A stretch of DNA of 64,000 bases from Branchipolynoe longqiensis (GCA_030323885.1 CM059186.1:29621005-29685004), one strand, 5' to 3'. Positions 21,521 to 33,652 are shown, counted from the stretch's first letter. A program made the numbers and translations. The notes: a model not told the origin generated them from the letters alone.

Positions 21521-22796
21521 AGGTACTCCAAAGTGATTTCTATTTTCAACAGGTCAATATTACATCTTATATATCTGTACAGATCTTTTAAATTGAATCT
21601 CAATGATATAAAAATCATTTAGATCGATTGAATAGCTGCAAAGTTATGAGTGTTTAAAGATTGATTTTTTTGCCCCGATTTGTGCACATTTCCAAATTAG
21701 CCAAATCTTGGATTTTAGGGTCCCACCTGGAAGCTATTTTGCATATGATCTGTCCAATATTAAAGAATCTCATTCTCTATAGTACAAATAAGAAGCTCAA
21801 TTTTTTACAGACCATCACTGTTAGTATTCTTCCTGAAATTTCATGTCAAACTTGCTAAATTCCTTAATTTCCAGCTAACACCAATAATAAATTCAGTAAA
21901 ATATAGAAAAATAGCATAACTCCCGTTCTAATTGTCCTATCACAGCAATCTTTATAGCAAAATAACCAGAATCAAAAGCTCTACATGATGACATCATTTT
22001 CTAACTGATCAGAGAAAGAAAGACAACATTCAATTTTAGGCATCGCGAGCTGACAATAAAATTAAGAAAAATAGCATAACTCCCATTCTACTTGTCCGAT
22101 CACTGCACTCTTTATACCAAAGTAACCAGAATTTAAATCTCTACATGATGACATCATTTTCTAACTCATCAGAGAAAGAAAGACAACATTCTCTTTTAAG
22201 CATCGCGAGTTGACAATAGCCAAATTCTTGCAGCAGTCACTTCTCAGACCAAGCTTGATGCGCATGATATAAATCTCAACCAAATATTGTTCTGGTTAGG
22301 TAGAGGAAGACTTAAGCTTTCTGATGATATAATTTTCAAAACGATCCTGATCAATTTTCAAGGAGGATTAATGTCTTAATGTTTTCACTCCTTCAGTTCA
22401 ATCAAATTTCCCACTCAGAAACACTCATGCTTGATATGCTAATGAAGCCTAGATTCTTCTCTATCTTTTATTGGTGGTTATTTTTAGCTCAGGTCAATGT
22501 ACTCACCAAGCCATCAAGTTTAGGGAAGGGAGTAGCTCAGACTGGATGAAAACAAAATCGGCGAGCATGCTCAGAGCTGCCGATGGTACCCGCCAACAAG
22601 TGTCCATTGACTGTGATTTATTTCATAATGATAATTAAAAATCAGACAGCCTAAAAGACAAAAGAACAAGCTTTAATTTGATATAATTTTGATTTCAAAC
22701 CAAGCAGAATTAGTGGAGATTCAAGCCTTTTTAAAAGGGTTAAAATAGGTCAAATTTCGCGCTGCGGACACCGTATACGCCGACTTTGGAGTACCT
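21521..22796. mobile_element. 1.28-kb MULE-like element with 9-bp target duplication
   Basis: Ends AGGTACTCCAAAGT and its inverse (ACTTTGGAGTACCT), flanked by AGTAATAAT at 21512-21520 and 22797-22805. A 9-bp duplication is typical of Mutator-like elements. Inside, a ~160-bp segment starting at GAAAAATAGCATAACTCCC is tandemly duplicated (about 21905-22060 and 22066-22220). There is no long open frame. Confidence 0.65.
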
Positions 22797-22993
22797 AGTA
22801 ATAATAGACAATAACAACAATAACTCCCTTCTGCGCCTTTATACTCGCATAAAACTTATAGATCACATATATATATTATGCTTGTATTTCTTGGTATAGA
22901 CAGCCAGACAGCTGATACATTTGCAATGTATCTGCTGTATATTTTAGTGTGCGAATATGAATAGTGAATATGGTCACTTTCGGTTGGAGTTAA

Positions 22994-23336
22994 AGCTGCA
23001 TAGTCCGATGAAGCATCAATTTTTCAAAACCAAAGCAATTATCTAAAATTGATTCTACATATCTAACTTAGATAATGACACATTTATTAAACATGTGTTG
23101 CCACATAAAAGAGAAGACAGAGGCAATTTAATCGAAGATGTTACAGCTGAAGTCTATGGTGTCAGAGTTTTGGCAAGCTTGCCAAAATTAATTCAACATA
23201 TTTGCACTTCAAATATCTCAAAACTTAGCAATTTAAAATAAAAGTTACTTCAAAACAAAGTAAGGGAGGCTATGCCAATCAATTGAATTTATCTCAGAAA
23301 AGTTGTAGAAATTCAAAACCATCGGACTATGCAACT
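22994..23336. mobile_element. FB-TTAA foldback MITE, best copy
   Basis: 343 bp, flanked on both sides by a perfect TTAA (22990-22993 and 23337-23340). TIRs AGCTGCATAGTCCGATG and AGTTGCATAGTCCGATG (right, inverted). It includes CTATGGTGTCAGAG and the central GGCAAGCTTGCC palindrome. This copy defines the family's ends; no protein is encoded. Confidence 0.85.
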
Positions 23337-23604
23337 TTAACATTAATACCATTTAACTGGAGCATATATAGTAGACCGGTCAGGTAGGACTAGAGCCTCG
23401 GCTATTCAGTCCTTGCTATTTGCATCAATGAATGAGGCCGCTCCCCTTTCTGTCTCTTTAGTGTCGGCGCCTTCTCCGCTTGTGTCTGAAATCCTGAGCA
23501 GCTGATTTAACGCCTGAACTCAACTGGTGGCTGGCCCTGGTTGCCCTCCAGTGACCCTGCTACTGACCCCAGCTGACCTCACTGACATCAGTCCTGACCC
23601 CCAG

Positions 23605-23941
23605 ACCAGACGGGATGGCCGAATGAGTTAGAGCGTCCGTGTCCCATGCCTGTAGATCGTGGGGTCGTGGGTTCGAACCCTGGTCGAGTCAAACCAATGA
23701 CTTAAAAATGTATACTTGTCGCTTCCTTGCCAAGCGCTTGGCATTAATAGGATAGGGCAGGGACTGGTTGGCTCAGTGTCAGGATAATGTGACTGAGTGG
23801 GATATCAGGTCATGGTGCCAGCAGCCTGGTTTCCCAGTGGGTCAGCACTGTAAAGTCGCCAGGAGTGTGCACTGTCACAAATCGGTACCCGTCCTGATAT
23901 GACCTTATATGTTGCTAGGACGTAAAACAACAACAAACAAA
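23605..23941 (+). mobile_element. SINE-A, full-length reference copy
   Basis: Head: GACGGGATGGCCGAATGAGT carries a pol III A box like that of class II (Ser/Leu) tRNAs. GTCGTGGGTTCGAACCC holds a perfect B box. A body of ~220 bp follows (GGCATTAATAGGATAGGGCA, GTGGGATATCAGGTCATGGT, AAAGTCGCCAGGAGTG), then the tail ATGTTGCTAGGACGTAAAAC and (CAA)n. It would be transcribed by pol III and mobilised by a partner LINE. About 25 full or partial copies in both orientations are scattered through the window. Confidence 0.9.
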
Positions 23942-24129
23942 CATGACCCCCATGACCAGACCTCCCACTCTCACTCTGTCCTTCTCTCTCTATATATCTC
24001 TCTTTTTTTCTCCCGCTCCGACTATCGATCCATCTCCATGCTCACCTGTGTCAGCCAGTGGCCTGCTGCTGCCAATCATCCTGCAGACGAGAGGATAACG
24101 AACAGGCATTTGAATGCCCGGACGCTGCT

Positions 24130-24600
24130 GGTATTTGGTGAATACTGCCGGCCACTGTCGGGTGCCCCTCTCCGCCCTGCCTATCCCCCGCATCTACCGC
24201 CTCATCTCCCCGCCTCATCTCCCCGCCTTTCCCCGCCTCTTCCCCCGCCTCTCCAGCCCCGCATCCCCCCGCATCTACCCCTGCCTCAGTCCCGCCTCTC
24301 CCCCGCCTTTCCCCCCGCCCTTCTCGCCTTTCCCCGCCCCTACCACTTCCTCATTCCCCGCCTCTCCCACCTCTCTCCCCGCCTTTCCCCCCGCCTTTCC
24401 CCCCGCCTTTCCCCGCTTCTACCACTTCCTCATTCCCCGCCTTGCCCCACCTGTCTCCCCGCCTCGCCCCCCGCCTCTCCCCCCGTATTTCCCCGCCGTT
24501 CCCCGCCTCTACCGCTTCCTCATTCCCCGCCTCTCCCCACCTCTCTCCCCGCCTCCCTTCCGCGTTCTCTCCTCACCTCTTCCCCCAACCTCTCTACTCA
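24130..24600. repeat. CCCCGCCTCTCCCC array
   Basis: Degenerate 11-14-bp C-rich units (CCCCGCCTTTCCC and similar). The long Pro/Ser/Leu frame across it is compositional. Confidence 0.85.
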
Positions 24601-24621
24601 GCTCTCTCTCCAGCGTTCTTC

Positions 24622-24900
24622 TTTTGTTGAAGATTTATACTGCCTATCATGGATAAACCTGAATAGGCTTGTTTTCACCATTAGACAGTTTGTCGATAGA
24701 AAGCCCGAGCCTACACTTTTACCGACCCAAGGGATTTTTAACCTCCCACACCACATAGACATGGTATGAGAGCAACTGGCCTTTGATGACGCTGTAAGTT
24801 ATACACAGCGGTGGAAATACAAATTGGCAGAGGTGGGGGCACAGGGAATTGAACCACTGACCTTCAGATTAGGAGTCCGACCTAGAAAAAAGTCAGACTT
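24622..24900 (-). mobile_element. SINE-C
   Basis: In the inverse direction: a degenerate tRNA-like head with GGTCAGTGGTTCAATTCCC (B-box-like), then ACCGCTGTGTATAACTTACA, AAAGTGTAGGCTCGGGCTTT, and the 3' part GGCAGTATAAATCTTCAA. It shares this order with 30523-30824 and 61672-61862. Confidence 0.75.
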
Positions 24901-24904
24901 CTTC

Positions 24905-25215
24905 TCGTTCTTTTCTCTTTGCCTCTAACCCCACCTCTCTCCGGCTCTCACAGCCTCTCTCCCCACCTCTCTCTGCCTCTCATGGCCTCTCTCTCCACCT
25001 CTCTCTGCCTCTCTCCTCACTCCGTCCGTTACTCCCTCCATTCATTTGCCTCCCTACCCTCGCCTCACTTCACATCCCCTCCCCTCGCCCACTTGTCGGC
25101 GCCTCGTCTTCCTTCTCCTCTCCTCCTCTCACCTCCCCATCCCTCACCGCCCCTTTCCCCACTGCCTCTCCTCCCAGCGCCCCGCTGCCCCACTGCCTCT
25201 CCCCTCACTGTCCTT
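24905..25215. repeat. CTCTC/CCTC pyrimidine tract
   Basis: C/T-rich low-complexity sequence with some GCCTCTCTCC units. No gene. Confidence 0.7.
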
Positions 25216-25216
25216 T

Positions 25217-25552
25217 ACCAGACTGGATGGTCGAATGAGTTAGAGCGTCCGTCTCTCGTGTTGGTACACCGTGGGATCGAACCCTGGTCGAGTCAAACCA
25301 ATGACTTAAAGCAATTGATATGTGTCGCTTCCTAGCAAGGCACTCGGCATTATTATGATAGGGCAAAGACTGGTTGGCTCAGTGTCAGGATAATGTGAGT
25401 GAGTGGGATATCAGGTCATGGTGCTGGTGGCCTGGTCTCCCATTAGGGCAGCACTATAAAGTCGCCATGAGCGCGCACTGTGACAAGTCGGTACCCATCC
25501 TGATATGACCTTAGATGTTGCTAGGACGTAAAACAACAACAAACAAACAAAA
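25217..25552 (+). mobile_element. SINE-A, full length
   Basis: Head ACCAGACTGGATGGTCGAAT, a B box with one change (GGGATCGAACCC), full body and (CAAA)n tail. The tail abuts another C-rich tract at 25555-25690. Confidence 0.9.
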
Positions 25553-25699
25553 TCACCGGCCTTTACCGCCTCAACCTTCTTCAATCCCACCTCTGCCCGC
25601 TCCTCAACCACCCTCACCCCCATCCACCTCACCCCACCCTACCCCCACCCACCTCACCCCCACCCACCTCATCCACCTCACCCTCTCTCCACAACGCCA

Positions 25700-26400
25700 C
25701 ACGTCCACAGTGCATAGTCCTACTGGAGTCGGTATGGACTGTTCTGACTTCACATAACTAAAATGCTGACTACCCACTTCAAATAATTAAAGTGGTGTGA
25801 CTCCTATTAATCGTTGGTAAGTAGGTACTGTATTCCCTTGATTAATAGCCAGCGCTTTCATTGAATTATCGGCCCCGGCAGAGTGTCTGTGTGTGTCGAT
25901 GGCTACTAATTTCAGGGAGCTGTTTATTGTTTCTGTGTATTCGTTTCTTCATTTCCATTAATAAATCAATGCTGAAATAAATTTATTCATCTCATATATG
26001 TGATGTTTAACGCATTATACAAGTTAAATGCTGAGGAAAAATATATACTTTGCTACTTCCTCCATTGGCGCATTGGAGGAGTGCCCCCCCCCCTTGCTGT
26101 TGGGAGCTGTATATGGGTGGGCTCCCTCGCGCCATACACACTGGAGGAATCTTTTTAGTATTATTTCAACACAAAATAAATTACAGGATCTTTTTGTTTT
26201 CCAACTTAAGTAGTGTTGATAGCCTAGGGTCAAGTGAATGGTTCTATAATTACTCTATTGTATCTTACTGAAATTAATCAACTCCCATGACATTGTCAAT
26301 AAAGATTGTGCAAATACACCACTGGAAGTTATTGTAATGAATGTTCTATGTCGGGCGTTAAACATAGATGTGTAATTAAGTTACATGTTCCCATGGGTTG
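25700..26400. other. Unclassified AT-rich spacer
   Basis: Short frames around 26024-26271 overlap on both strands and show no domain. A C9 run lies at 26085-26093. No gene is supported. Confidence 0.4.
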
Positions 26401-26419
26401 GACTTTCTGCCACATGTTT

Positions 26420-26459
<40 letters not shown>

Positions 26460-26461
26460 TA

Positions 26462-27220
26462 TACCCCTGTCACACTACGACGTAACGAGCGAACGTGAGC
26501 CTAACGTGGTAATTTTTCGTCATTACGTTGACATATGTTGGGTTATTTTATGATGACATCAGAATGACGTTAGAGTGACGTCGAGCTACGTCACGTTACA
26601 TCATGTTACGTCGAGTTACTTCGAGGTTTTGGACATGTTAAAAACTTTTGACGTACCTCGAACGTAAGGGTTTACGTTCGCCGTATGGTCTGTACACGTT
26701 CGGCGAATGTCAATGACATTAAACAGACGTTATTAAAACGTTGGTCACTACGTTGCACTACGTTGCACTACAAAGCACTACGTTGCACTACGTTGCACTA
26801 CGTTGCACTATTTTGCACTACGTTGCCCTACATTGCATTACATTGCATTACGTTGACCCACATTAAAGGTGGTGGGAACGTGCAGTCCGTGTAGTGAAAA
26901 CGCCGGTATAACGGACGCCTAACGGACGTCCAACGTACGTTTACCGTTTTGCCACAATTTCATGATGTAAGTAACGTAATGTAACGTAAAGCAATGTAGT
27001 TCTGGCGATGGAATAACGTACATAACGTTCCCTGAGCGTAATTACGTTGTCCTCTCTCGTTGAATGACACTATCACTACGCTTTACCGCTGTTACTCTCT
27101 CGTCCACTACGCTGCATCCACGTTCAACTTGTGCCCAAATTTGCATACTACGCCGAGAAGTTCGACGTTTTTCACGTTCTCCCTACGTTGACGTCGTTAC
27201 GTCGTAGTGTGACAGGGCCT
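26462..27220. mobile_element. Harbinger-like MITE, ACGTT-rich interior
   Basis: Right end is the inverse of AGGCCCTGTCACACTACGAC; the left end is the same with three changes at the tip (TACCCC). TTA flanks both ends (26459-26461, 27221-27223), a three-base TWA duplication as known for PIF/Harbinger. The interior is dominated by ACGTT/AACGT steps, including a 10-bp array CACTACGTTG at about 26748-26830. No transposase frame. Confidence 0.7.
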
Positions 27221-27305
27221 TTACATAAGCCAAGTAGAATGTAATAATCGATGGAATATAGATATATATATTAGGAATGATCATTGCGTTCTACTTTCCT
27301 TTATT

Positions 27306-27634
27306 ACCAGACGGGATCGCTGAATGAGTTGATCGTCCGTCTCCCGGTTTGATGGATCATGGGCTTCGAACCCACGGGTTCGAACCCTAGTCGAGTCAAA
27401 CCAATAATTTATAAATGTATACTTGTCTCTTCCTAGCCAGGCGTCCGGCATTATTAGTATAGGGCAAGGACTGGCTGGCTCAGTTTCAGGATAATATGAC
27501 TGAGTGGGATATCAAGTCATGGTGATGGTGGCTTGGTGGGGCAGCACTATAAAGTCGCCATGAGCGTGCACTGTCACAAGTCGGTACCCGTCCTGATATG
27601 ACCTCAGATATTACCAGGATGTAAAGCCCCAACA
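27306..27634 (+). mobile_element. SINE-A, full length
   Basis: Head with partly duplicated B-box area (CTTCGAACCCACGGGTTCGA), full body, and a diverged tail (TTACCAGGATGTAAAG). Confidence 0.85.
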
Positions 27635-27639
27635 ATATA

Positions 27640-28086
27640 TATGTGATGTATAAGCATTATGCGAGTATAAAATCACGTAAGGGATTATATGTTTATTTCC
27701 TAACCTAATATTGATGGGGTGGCTTACTTGATGTATGGCCCCCCTCCAACCATGTGACCGGTGGCTCCACCTCCGGCACGCCTCTATCCTGGACGCTACA
27801 CTGTCACTTGCACCCAAGATTTTTTTTTAGGCTAGGGCATCATATTCCCTATGCCAGAGAATATATTATAATATATATACTTGCAAATATGCGTACAAAC
27901 ACCCTTCCCCATACTTAAATCCGTCTCCATGTTAGAACAGCCCTTGACATACAAGCTCCCCTTCCACCCCCCTCCCTCTGCTCCCCTCCACCCCCCCCCG
28001 CCCCCACCTCACTCCATCCTGGTCCCATCCACCAGCTTCCCGGGCCGACCCGTCCCCGCCACATTTTACTAACAGCTCCAAACGTA
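27640..28086. other. Unclassified spacer
   Basis: No recognised gene. A C-rich stretch lies at 27960-28010. It is followed by an (AT)n microsatellite at about 28094-28134. Confidence 0.4.
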
Positions 28087-28092
28087 ATGCTC

Positions 28093-28135
<43 letters not shown>

Positions 28136-28210
28136 TGTAAGGAATTATACGATTATAATAACTCGGAATATCCCTCCTTTCCACCATCACTCACTCAGCT
28201 CCATGGAATG

Positions 28211-28308
28211 ATGGAGTCTGGTATAGTCATCTACTGCTCCAGCCTCCCCAACCTCAGCTCCGACGGTGACGCCACCACCCGCTTCACACTGTAACCGCCA
28301 CTAACTGT
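28211..28308. repeat. ~97-bp dispersed repeat, copy 2
   Basis: Partner of 13661-13757 (see there). This copy has a stop in the frame that is open in copy 1. Confidence 0.65.
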
Positions 28309-28516
28309 ACCGCTGTACTGATATACGCCTTTCCAGTTCAACTAGAATCAGAATTATTGACACCGCCAGACTCGGGTCATAACTGCACTTTGCACTGTCA
28401 ATGTCTGCCACATACAGTTATAGATTACTTCCCGGCGGCTTGCTACCCTTCCCCCTCCTTCACTCCCCACTCGTTCCGCTCCACCTCACCCTCCCTCTTC
28501 ACCCTATCGCCATTAA

Positions 28517-28725
28517 AGTTGCATAATTCAATGATTATCAATGTATGGCCTTATTTCTGGGTGTTTTTGTTAATGATAAATATCTTGGATTTATCATTAT
28601 AATCAATTTGCCTTTAACTTGAGGTGGCTGCCATTTTAAACCTTTTAATTTTAAAGAGTTGACTTTGGAAATATTTGAAGTTAAAACCATAACAAATTAA
28701 TTTGGTGTGTACACTAAAATGCGGG
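28517..28725. mobile_element. FB-TTAA MITE, degraded and truncated
   Basis: TTAA followed by AGTTGCATAATTCAATG. Further matches to the family body (GGAAATATTTGAAG and AAATTAATTTGG) continue to about 28725, where a LINE-related segment replaces the right half. Confidence 0.6.
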
Positions 28726-28736
28726 TATTGATGTAC

Positions 28737-29182
28737 CTCTGATATTTTAGGTGCTAAAATACCTCAGGGAGTTTGACGCCCCTGCCTTGCAAAGTTGTAA
28801 ACCATTGCCTTGTGGTACAGGTTCTTGATAGAACCAAAGGCTAAGGGAGCAAACCCTAACAGAAAACCATGTTACCATGGCAGCATTAAGGGTGGTGATG
28901 AATGGAACTCCCAACATCTTCTGACCCTCCACTGCAGAGATAAATAGTTTGCGCCTGTCTTGATGTATTCTTGGTGGTGTGAAACCTCTATTTGCTCCCC
29001 GAGAGAGTGCTGCTGGGAACTTGCAAAAGCCAGCAGCACTTCAACACTTTGCAAGCAGCTTTTATGAAATGTACAACCACACAAAATAACATTACACTCA
29101 CAGCAGAGAGGTAATTGGAGAGCGGCGGTTAAGTAATGAAAGCAGTCTTGGTCGCATTGCGACTGACAGCATAATGATGATG
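28737..29182 (+). pseudogene. LINE-derived element, internally deleted
   Basis: Closely parallels 56337-56975 from CCTCAGGGAGTTTGACGCCC to CAGCAGCACTTCAACAC. It then jumps to the final codons of a reverse-transcriptase ORF (reads ...WRAAVK, then stop) and ends in an (ATG)n tail. The RT segment present in the 56-kb copy is deleted. Not functional. Confidence 0.65.
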
Positions 29183-29296
29183 ATGACACCAAAATGCTGG
29201 ATATCGGTGTTATTTACCCCCCACCTTTTATTTATAGCATAGCAGCATTCCACAGGAGCACAAAGCTGCACTCAACTTTCAAAGTTCCATAGTTTG

Positions 29297-29472
29297 ATGT
29301 TTGTTTGTTTGTGTTTACGTCCTAGCAACATCTAAGGTCATGTCAGGGTAGGTACCAACTTGTGAATGTGCACACTCACGGCGCTTTATAGTGCTGCCTC
29401 ACTGAGAGCCCAGGCCACCGGCACTATGACCTGATATCCCACTCAGTCACATTATCCTGATACTGAGTTGAC
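29297..29472 (-). mobile_element. SINE-A, 5'-truncated
   Basis: Tail (GTTTACGTCCTAGCAACATC) and body up to ATCCTGATACTGAGTTGAC; the head is absent. Confidence 0.8.
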
Positions 29473-29583
29473 AAGAGACAGAAAAAGAAGTATCGAAGTA
29501 CATAGCATATTATACATCACGCATCAGTCATTAAGGCTCAAGAGACCTGGTCTGGGGACTAGAAGGGAGTTGGGGTGACATGT

Positions 29584-30048
29584 AGGGCATAATCGATTAA
29601 TCGACTCGGGTCACCCGAGCCACTTTTTGGCGCATGCGCACATCCTGCAGACTCGGGTCGAATAATCGAATACGCTTCTCCATGCTCAGGGTAACAATAA
29701 TGGTGGCCCTTTTATTTGTTTTTTAATAGCCGATATAATTACCTCAAAATATGATTTAAATATTTTTATGATGACATAGCTTAGTGATATTTCCATTTCA
29801 TTAATCTATGTTATTACCACCAACAAAAATGTATGACTGGTACTAGTCGCTGTTATCCTGCAAGACGGTACCAGCGCAAATGTGACGTCATCGCTCCTTG
29901 CAAACCCCAGCCACGAGGTGGGTTACTGGGGTCGGGTTGTTTTGCACACGGCACGTGTATTTGTCTACTCCACTCGTGGTGTTCTATTTGAAATTCTGAC
30001 GACTCGGGTGACCCGAGTCGCCCGGGTCGTGTTAATCGATTACGGCCT
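29584..30048. mobile_element. Foldback element, possibly hAT-like
   Basis: Left AGGGCATAATCGATTAATCG, right inverse AGGCCGTAATCGATTAACAC, each followed inward by CGACTCGGGTCACCCGAG or a near match, so the ends form nested palindromes. The TAATCGATTAA motif near the tips resembles some hAT families, but no 8-bp target duplication is visible. A CRE-like TGACGTCA occurs at ~29883. No ORF. Confidence 0.5.
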
Positions 30049-30224
30049 CAATGGTTGAGATGAGATGGCAATAATGCCATGTTGTCTACACATGCCCACA
30101 CTTGCAATGATAAGCAAAGCCCCATACAGAAAATAAACATATTCCGTTGGCCATGTCTACCAACTCACCAAAGAATTGTTTATTGACACTTTTACAAAGT
30201 TTATTTTCATTCAGCAGAATAAAA

Positions 30225-30362
30225 GAGACGGGATGGCCGAATGAGTTGAGCGTCCGTCTTCCGCTTTGGTAGATCGTGGGATTCGAGCCCACGGGTTCAA
30301 ACCCTGGTTGAGTCGAACGAGTCAAATTTAAAAATTGATACTTTTTGCTTCCTAGGCACCTG
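30225..30362 (+). mobile_element. SINE-A head fragment
   Basis: GACGGGATGGCCGAATGAGT through GGGTTCAAACCC and on to TTTGCTTCCTAGGCACC, then truncated. Confidence 0.8.
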
Positions 30363-30522
30363 ATAGTTTAGCTGGGTTAAACTGATGGAGACGTGGGTGT
30401 CAGGTGTCAGGTGTCACTTATGGGTGTCACTCTTCCCTGTACTGACACAGCAGTGGCTGTTTGTGTCAGTACCGACCATGGGTGTGTTGAGGGATTGACC
30501 AAGGATTTTATATATAAAAATG

Positions 30523-30824
30523 GTGTTCTCTGTGGCGCAGTGGTCAGAGGGTCTGACTTTTTTGTAGGTCGCACTCCTAATCTGAAGGTTGGTGGTTTGG
30601 TTCCCCATGCCCCCCACCTCTGCCGATTTGGATTTCCACCGCTGTGTATAACTTACAGCATCATCAAAGGCCATTTGCTCTCATAACATGTCTATGTGGT
30701 GTGGGAGGTTAAAAATCCCTTGGGTCGGTAAAAGTGTAGGCTCGGGCTTTCTATCGACAAACTGTCGGATGGTGAAAACAAGTCTCTTCAGACTTATCCA
30801 TGATAGGCAGTATAAATCTTCAAG
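30523..30824 (+). mobile_element. SINE-C, most complete copy
   Basis: Head GTTCTCTGTGGCGCAGTGGT contains an A-box match (TGGCGCAGTGG); the B-box area is GGTGGTTTGGTTCCCC. The body continues through TTGCTCTCATAACATGTCTA to GGCAGTATAAATCTTCAAGG. Tail lost or very short. Confidence 0.75.
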
Positions 30825-31200
30825 GGAAAAACAAAAAGCGAAGTTGTTTGATGCTCTCCAATTGTGCAATCTGAAAATATGACCAGCATATTGGAAACGT
30901 GATAATGAGCGATGATAGGGGAAACATAATTTATATAGGTAACAATATGATGTTTACAGTTTAGACCCACCCTCCCTTCTGCTCTTCTCTCAGATGTCAC
31001 ACTTTATAAAAGATGGTAGCAAATAGTTATATCTGGCTATATTTCTAAGGCATCATAACACATGTCGGTTTAATACAAAATAAAACCACCAAAGAACTAT
31101 ATTTGTAAACGCTGGCATACAACTTGGCTATTGCATATGAATGACATGGACAATTATGGTGGTCGTGGTGGTGTGTGTGTGTGGGGGGGGGGTTGCGCAC
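30825..31200. other. Unclassified spacer
   Basis: AT-rich, with no repeat or gene recognised. G9 run at about 31184. Confidence 0.4.
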
Positions 31201-31289
31201 CCATAGGTCAACCCCTCGATGTGCCCTGCGCATGCGTTGTATTCACGCCTCACCTTTGCTCTCACTCACAACGCATAGTTTCCCTCATG

Positions 31290-32535
31290 GCATCTCCACA
31301 CACCCTGACACGTAGACCTACCATCACAGATACATCCCCTCACACATACCATCACCACACACTCTCACACACACACCTCCACAACAGTCCCTCACTCACC
31401 GATCATCATCACACAATCACACATGCCTGACGTCACCACTTGCATTCACACACCTACCGTCACAATATATCCCCTTACACACCTAAAATCACCACACACC
31501 CTCACACAACTACCAACACACACTACACCACCACCAGACATCCTCATACACCTACTATCACCAGACACCCTCACATATTAACCATCACCACACACCCTCA
31601 TACACCCACCATCACAACACACCCTCACACACTAACAATCACCACACATCCTCATACACCCACCATCACAACACACCCTCACACACAAACCATCACCACC
31701 CTCAATCATACACCCACCATCACCACATCCCCTACCACACCAATCATCATCACACACTCAGACCTACCTACCATCACACACATACCTCCACACACACCTA
31801 CCACCACCATACACACGTGTAGAGCTAGCCTCCCCACACACCATCATACACTTACCATGAGTGTACACCCTCACACACAGCTACCATCTCCATCCACCTT
31901 CAAACCCACATCCACACTGCCACACATCCATATAACCTCACACCCCACCTCACACACACTGAATATCCTCTAGCATCCTCCAGCCATCCAACCACCTACC
32001 ACTCACCAACCACCCTCCCAGTACATATCACCCACCACCTACCACCCTCCCACTATCCTCTCACCACCTACCACCCTCCCACCACCTACCACCCTCCCAC
32101 CACCTACAACCACCTACCAACCTACCAACACCTACCACCTACCAACCACCACCTACCACCCTCCCACCACCTACCACCCTCCCACCACCTACCACCACCT
32201 ACCAACCTACCAACACCTACCACCCACCAACCACCACCTACCACCCTCCCACCACCCTCCCACCACCCTCCCACCACCTCCCACCCTCCCACACCTACAA
32301 CTCTCCCACCTCCCACCCACCACCTACCACCCACCCTCCACCTACCACACTCCCACCACATACCAACCACCGACCGCCCACCCACACCCAACAAACACCA
32401 CCCACCACATACCACTCCCACAGCGCCTACAACCCACCCACTACCAACCACCTACCACCCACCACCCACCACCCACCACCCACCACCCACCACCCACCCA
32501 CCACCCACCCACCACCCACCCTGTCCACCACTGCG
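31290..32535. repeat. CACACCTACCATCACC and CTACCACCCTCCCAC arrays
   Basis: The first half has degenerate ~30-bp units (ACCATCACCACACACCCTCA with variants). From about 31980 the unit is CACCTACCACCCTCC. The last 70 bp is (CCCACCA)n. The open frames are Thr/His/Pro or Val/Gly/Trp repeats. Confidence 0.9.
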
Positions 32536-32960
32536 GCCAGACCTACACGATATATAATGAAATGTGTCCGGTCCGGAAACAAAATTATTCGACTGACTAT
32601 GAGTCGATATGAGAAGGGCCCCAGACTCCTCATCGATTTGCCAATTGCCTTGGCAACAAGAGCCTTATGGCGCATGTGCACGCAAACAGCGAAACTTGGG
32701 TTATCCTTTCTCACCACTAAATGGCATTCAATGCCATTTTACATCATTTTATTTCTCCACTTTGTGAGGTTTCAGATGCCAGTTATCAGTACAGCACAGT
32801 CCATTATGCATAGCTTGTTGTTAGTTTCTTTCATTTGTAGGGTCGCAGGTTGACGTGCATTAATGTAGTCTGCTGTCACATAATTAAAGCCGCGCTTACA
32901 ACAAACACACCAAACTGACTTGAACCGCCAACTCATCCGTGAGCGTGTAAATTGCGATGA
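32536..32960. other. Unclassified spacer
   Basis: Near-unique sequence. The plus-strand frame 32557-32853 (98 codons) has no domain I recognise and no splice or promoter context; not called. Confidence 0.4.
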
Positions 32961-33302
32961 TTGGTTGTTTGTGGGAGTTTTATGTGCTGGCAACATCTAA
33001 GATCATATCAGGATGGGAACTGACTTTTGACAGTGCACACTCATGGCGATTTGATAGTGCTGCCCTACTGGGAGACCAGGCTACCAGCACCATGACCTGA
33101 TATCCCACTCACTCACATTACCTGACACTGAGCCAACCAGTCCTTGCCCTATCCTAATAATGCTGAGAGCCTGGCTAGAAAGCGACAAGTATCATTTTTT
33201 AAGTCGATGATTTGACACGCCTAGGGATCGAAGGCATTGCTTCGAATCCCACGATCTACCAACACGGGAGACGGACTCTCAACTCATTCGGTCATCTGGT
33301 CT
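32961..33302 (-). mobile_element. SINE-A, near full length
   Basis: Whole body and head, ending at CATTCGGTCATCTGGTC; the B box is disrupted (CTAGGGATCGAAGG). Confidence 0.85.
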
Positions 33303-33648
33303 ATGTCGCGATGATCATTCAATTCGAAATGTCGGTTGGTGCAAGGTGAGCGTCGGAAACTGGAAGGAACACAGGGGCATTAACTTGTGTCCTCTGAGTT
33401 ATAGTCAACTGGTTCCTACGCAGACACTGAAGCTGCGACAGTTTATTTGTGGCCTGATGTGTTTACACAACCGGAAGTTGGCTTAGTAGCATCTCTAGGC
33501 CTTAACTTCATCATTGGCCCTATATCTTAAACCCACTTTGAACCCATCGTCAAATGGGTACCAAATAACCCAACTTTTTAGGGGTATTGCCTCTTAAATC
33601 GATTTCTGAATTGCACTGCAATGGAATTGTGCTAATAATTATTCTATG
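33303..33648. other. Unclassified spacer
   Basis: Contains ACTGAAGCTGCGACAG at ~33427, which weakly resembles the TIR of the 13934 element. No gene. Confidence 0.4.
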
Positions 33649-33652
33649 TTAA

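Noticed and set aside
23605..23700. tRNA gene of the Ser/Leu type
   Set aside because: A and B boxes are good, but the same head with body and tail recurs many times; it is the SINE-A promoter.
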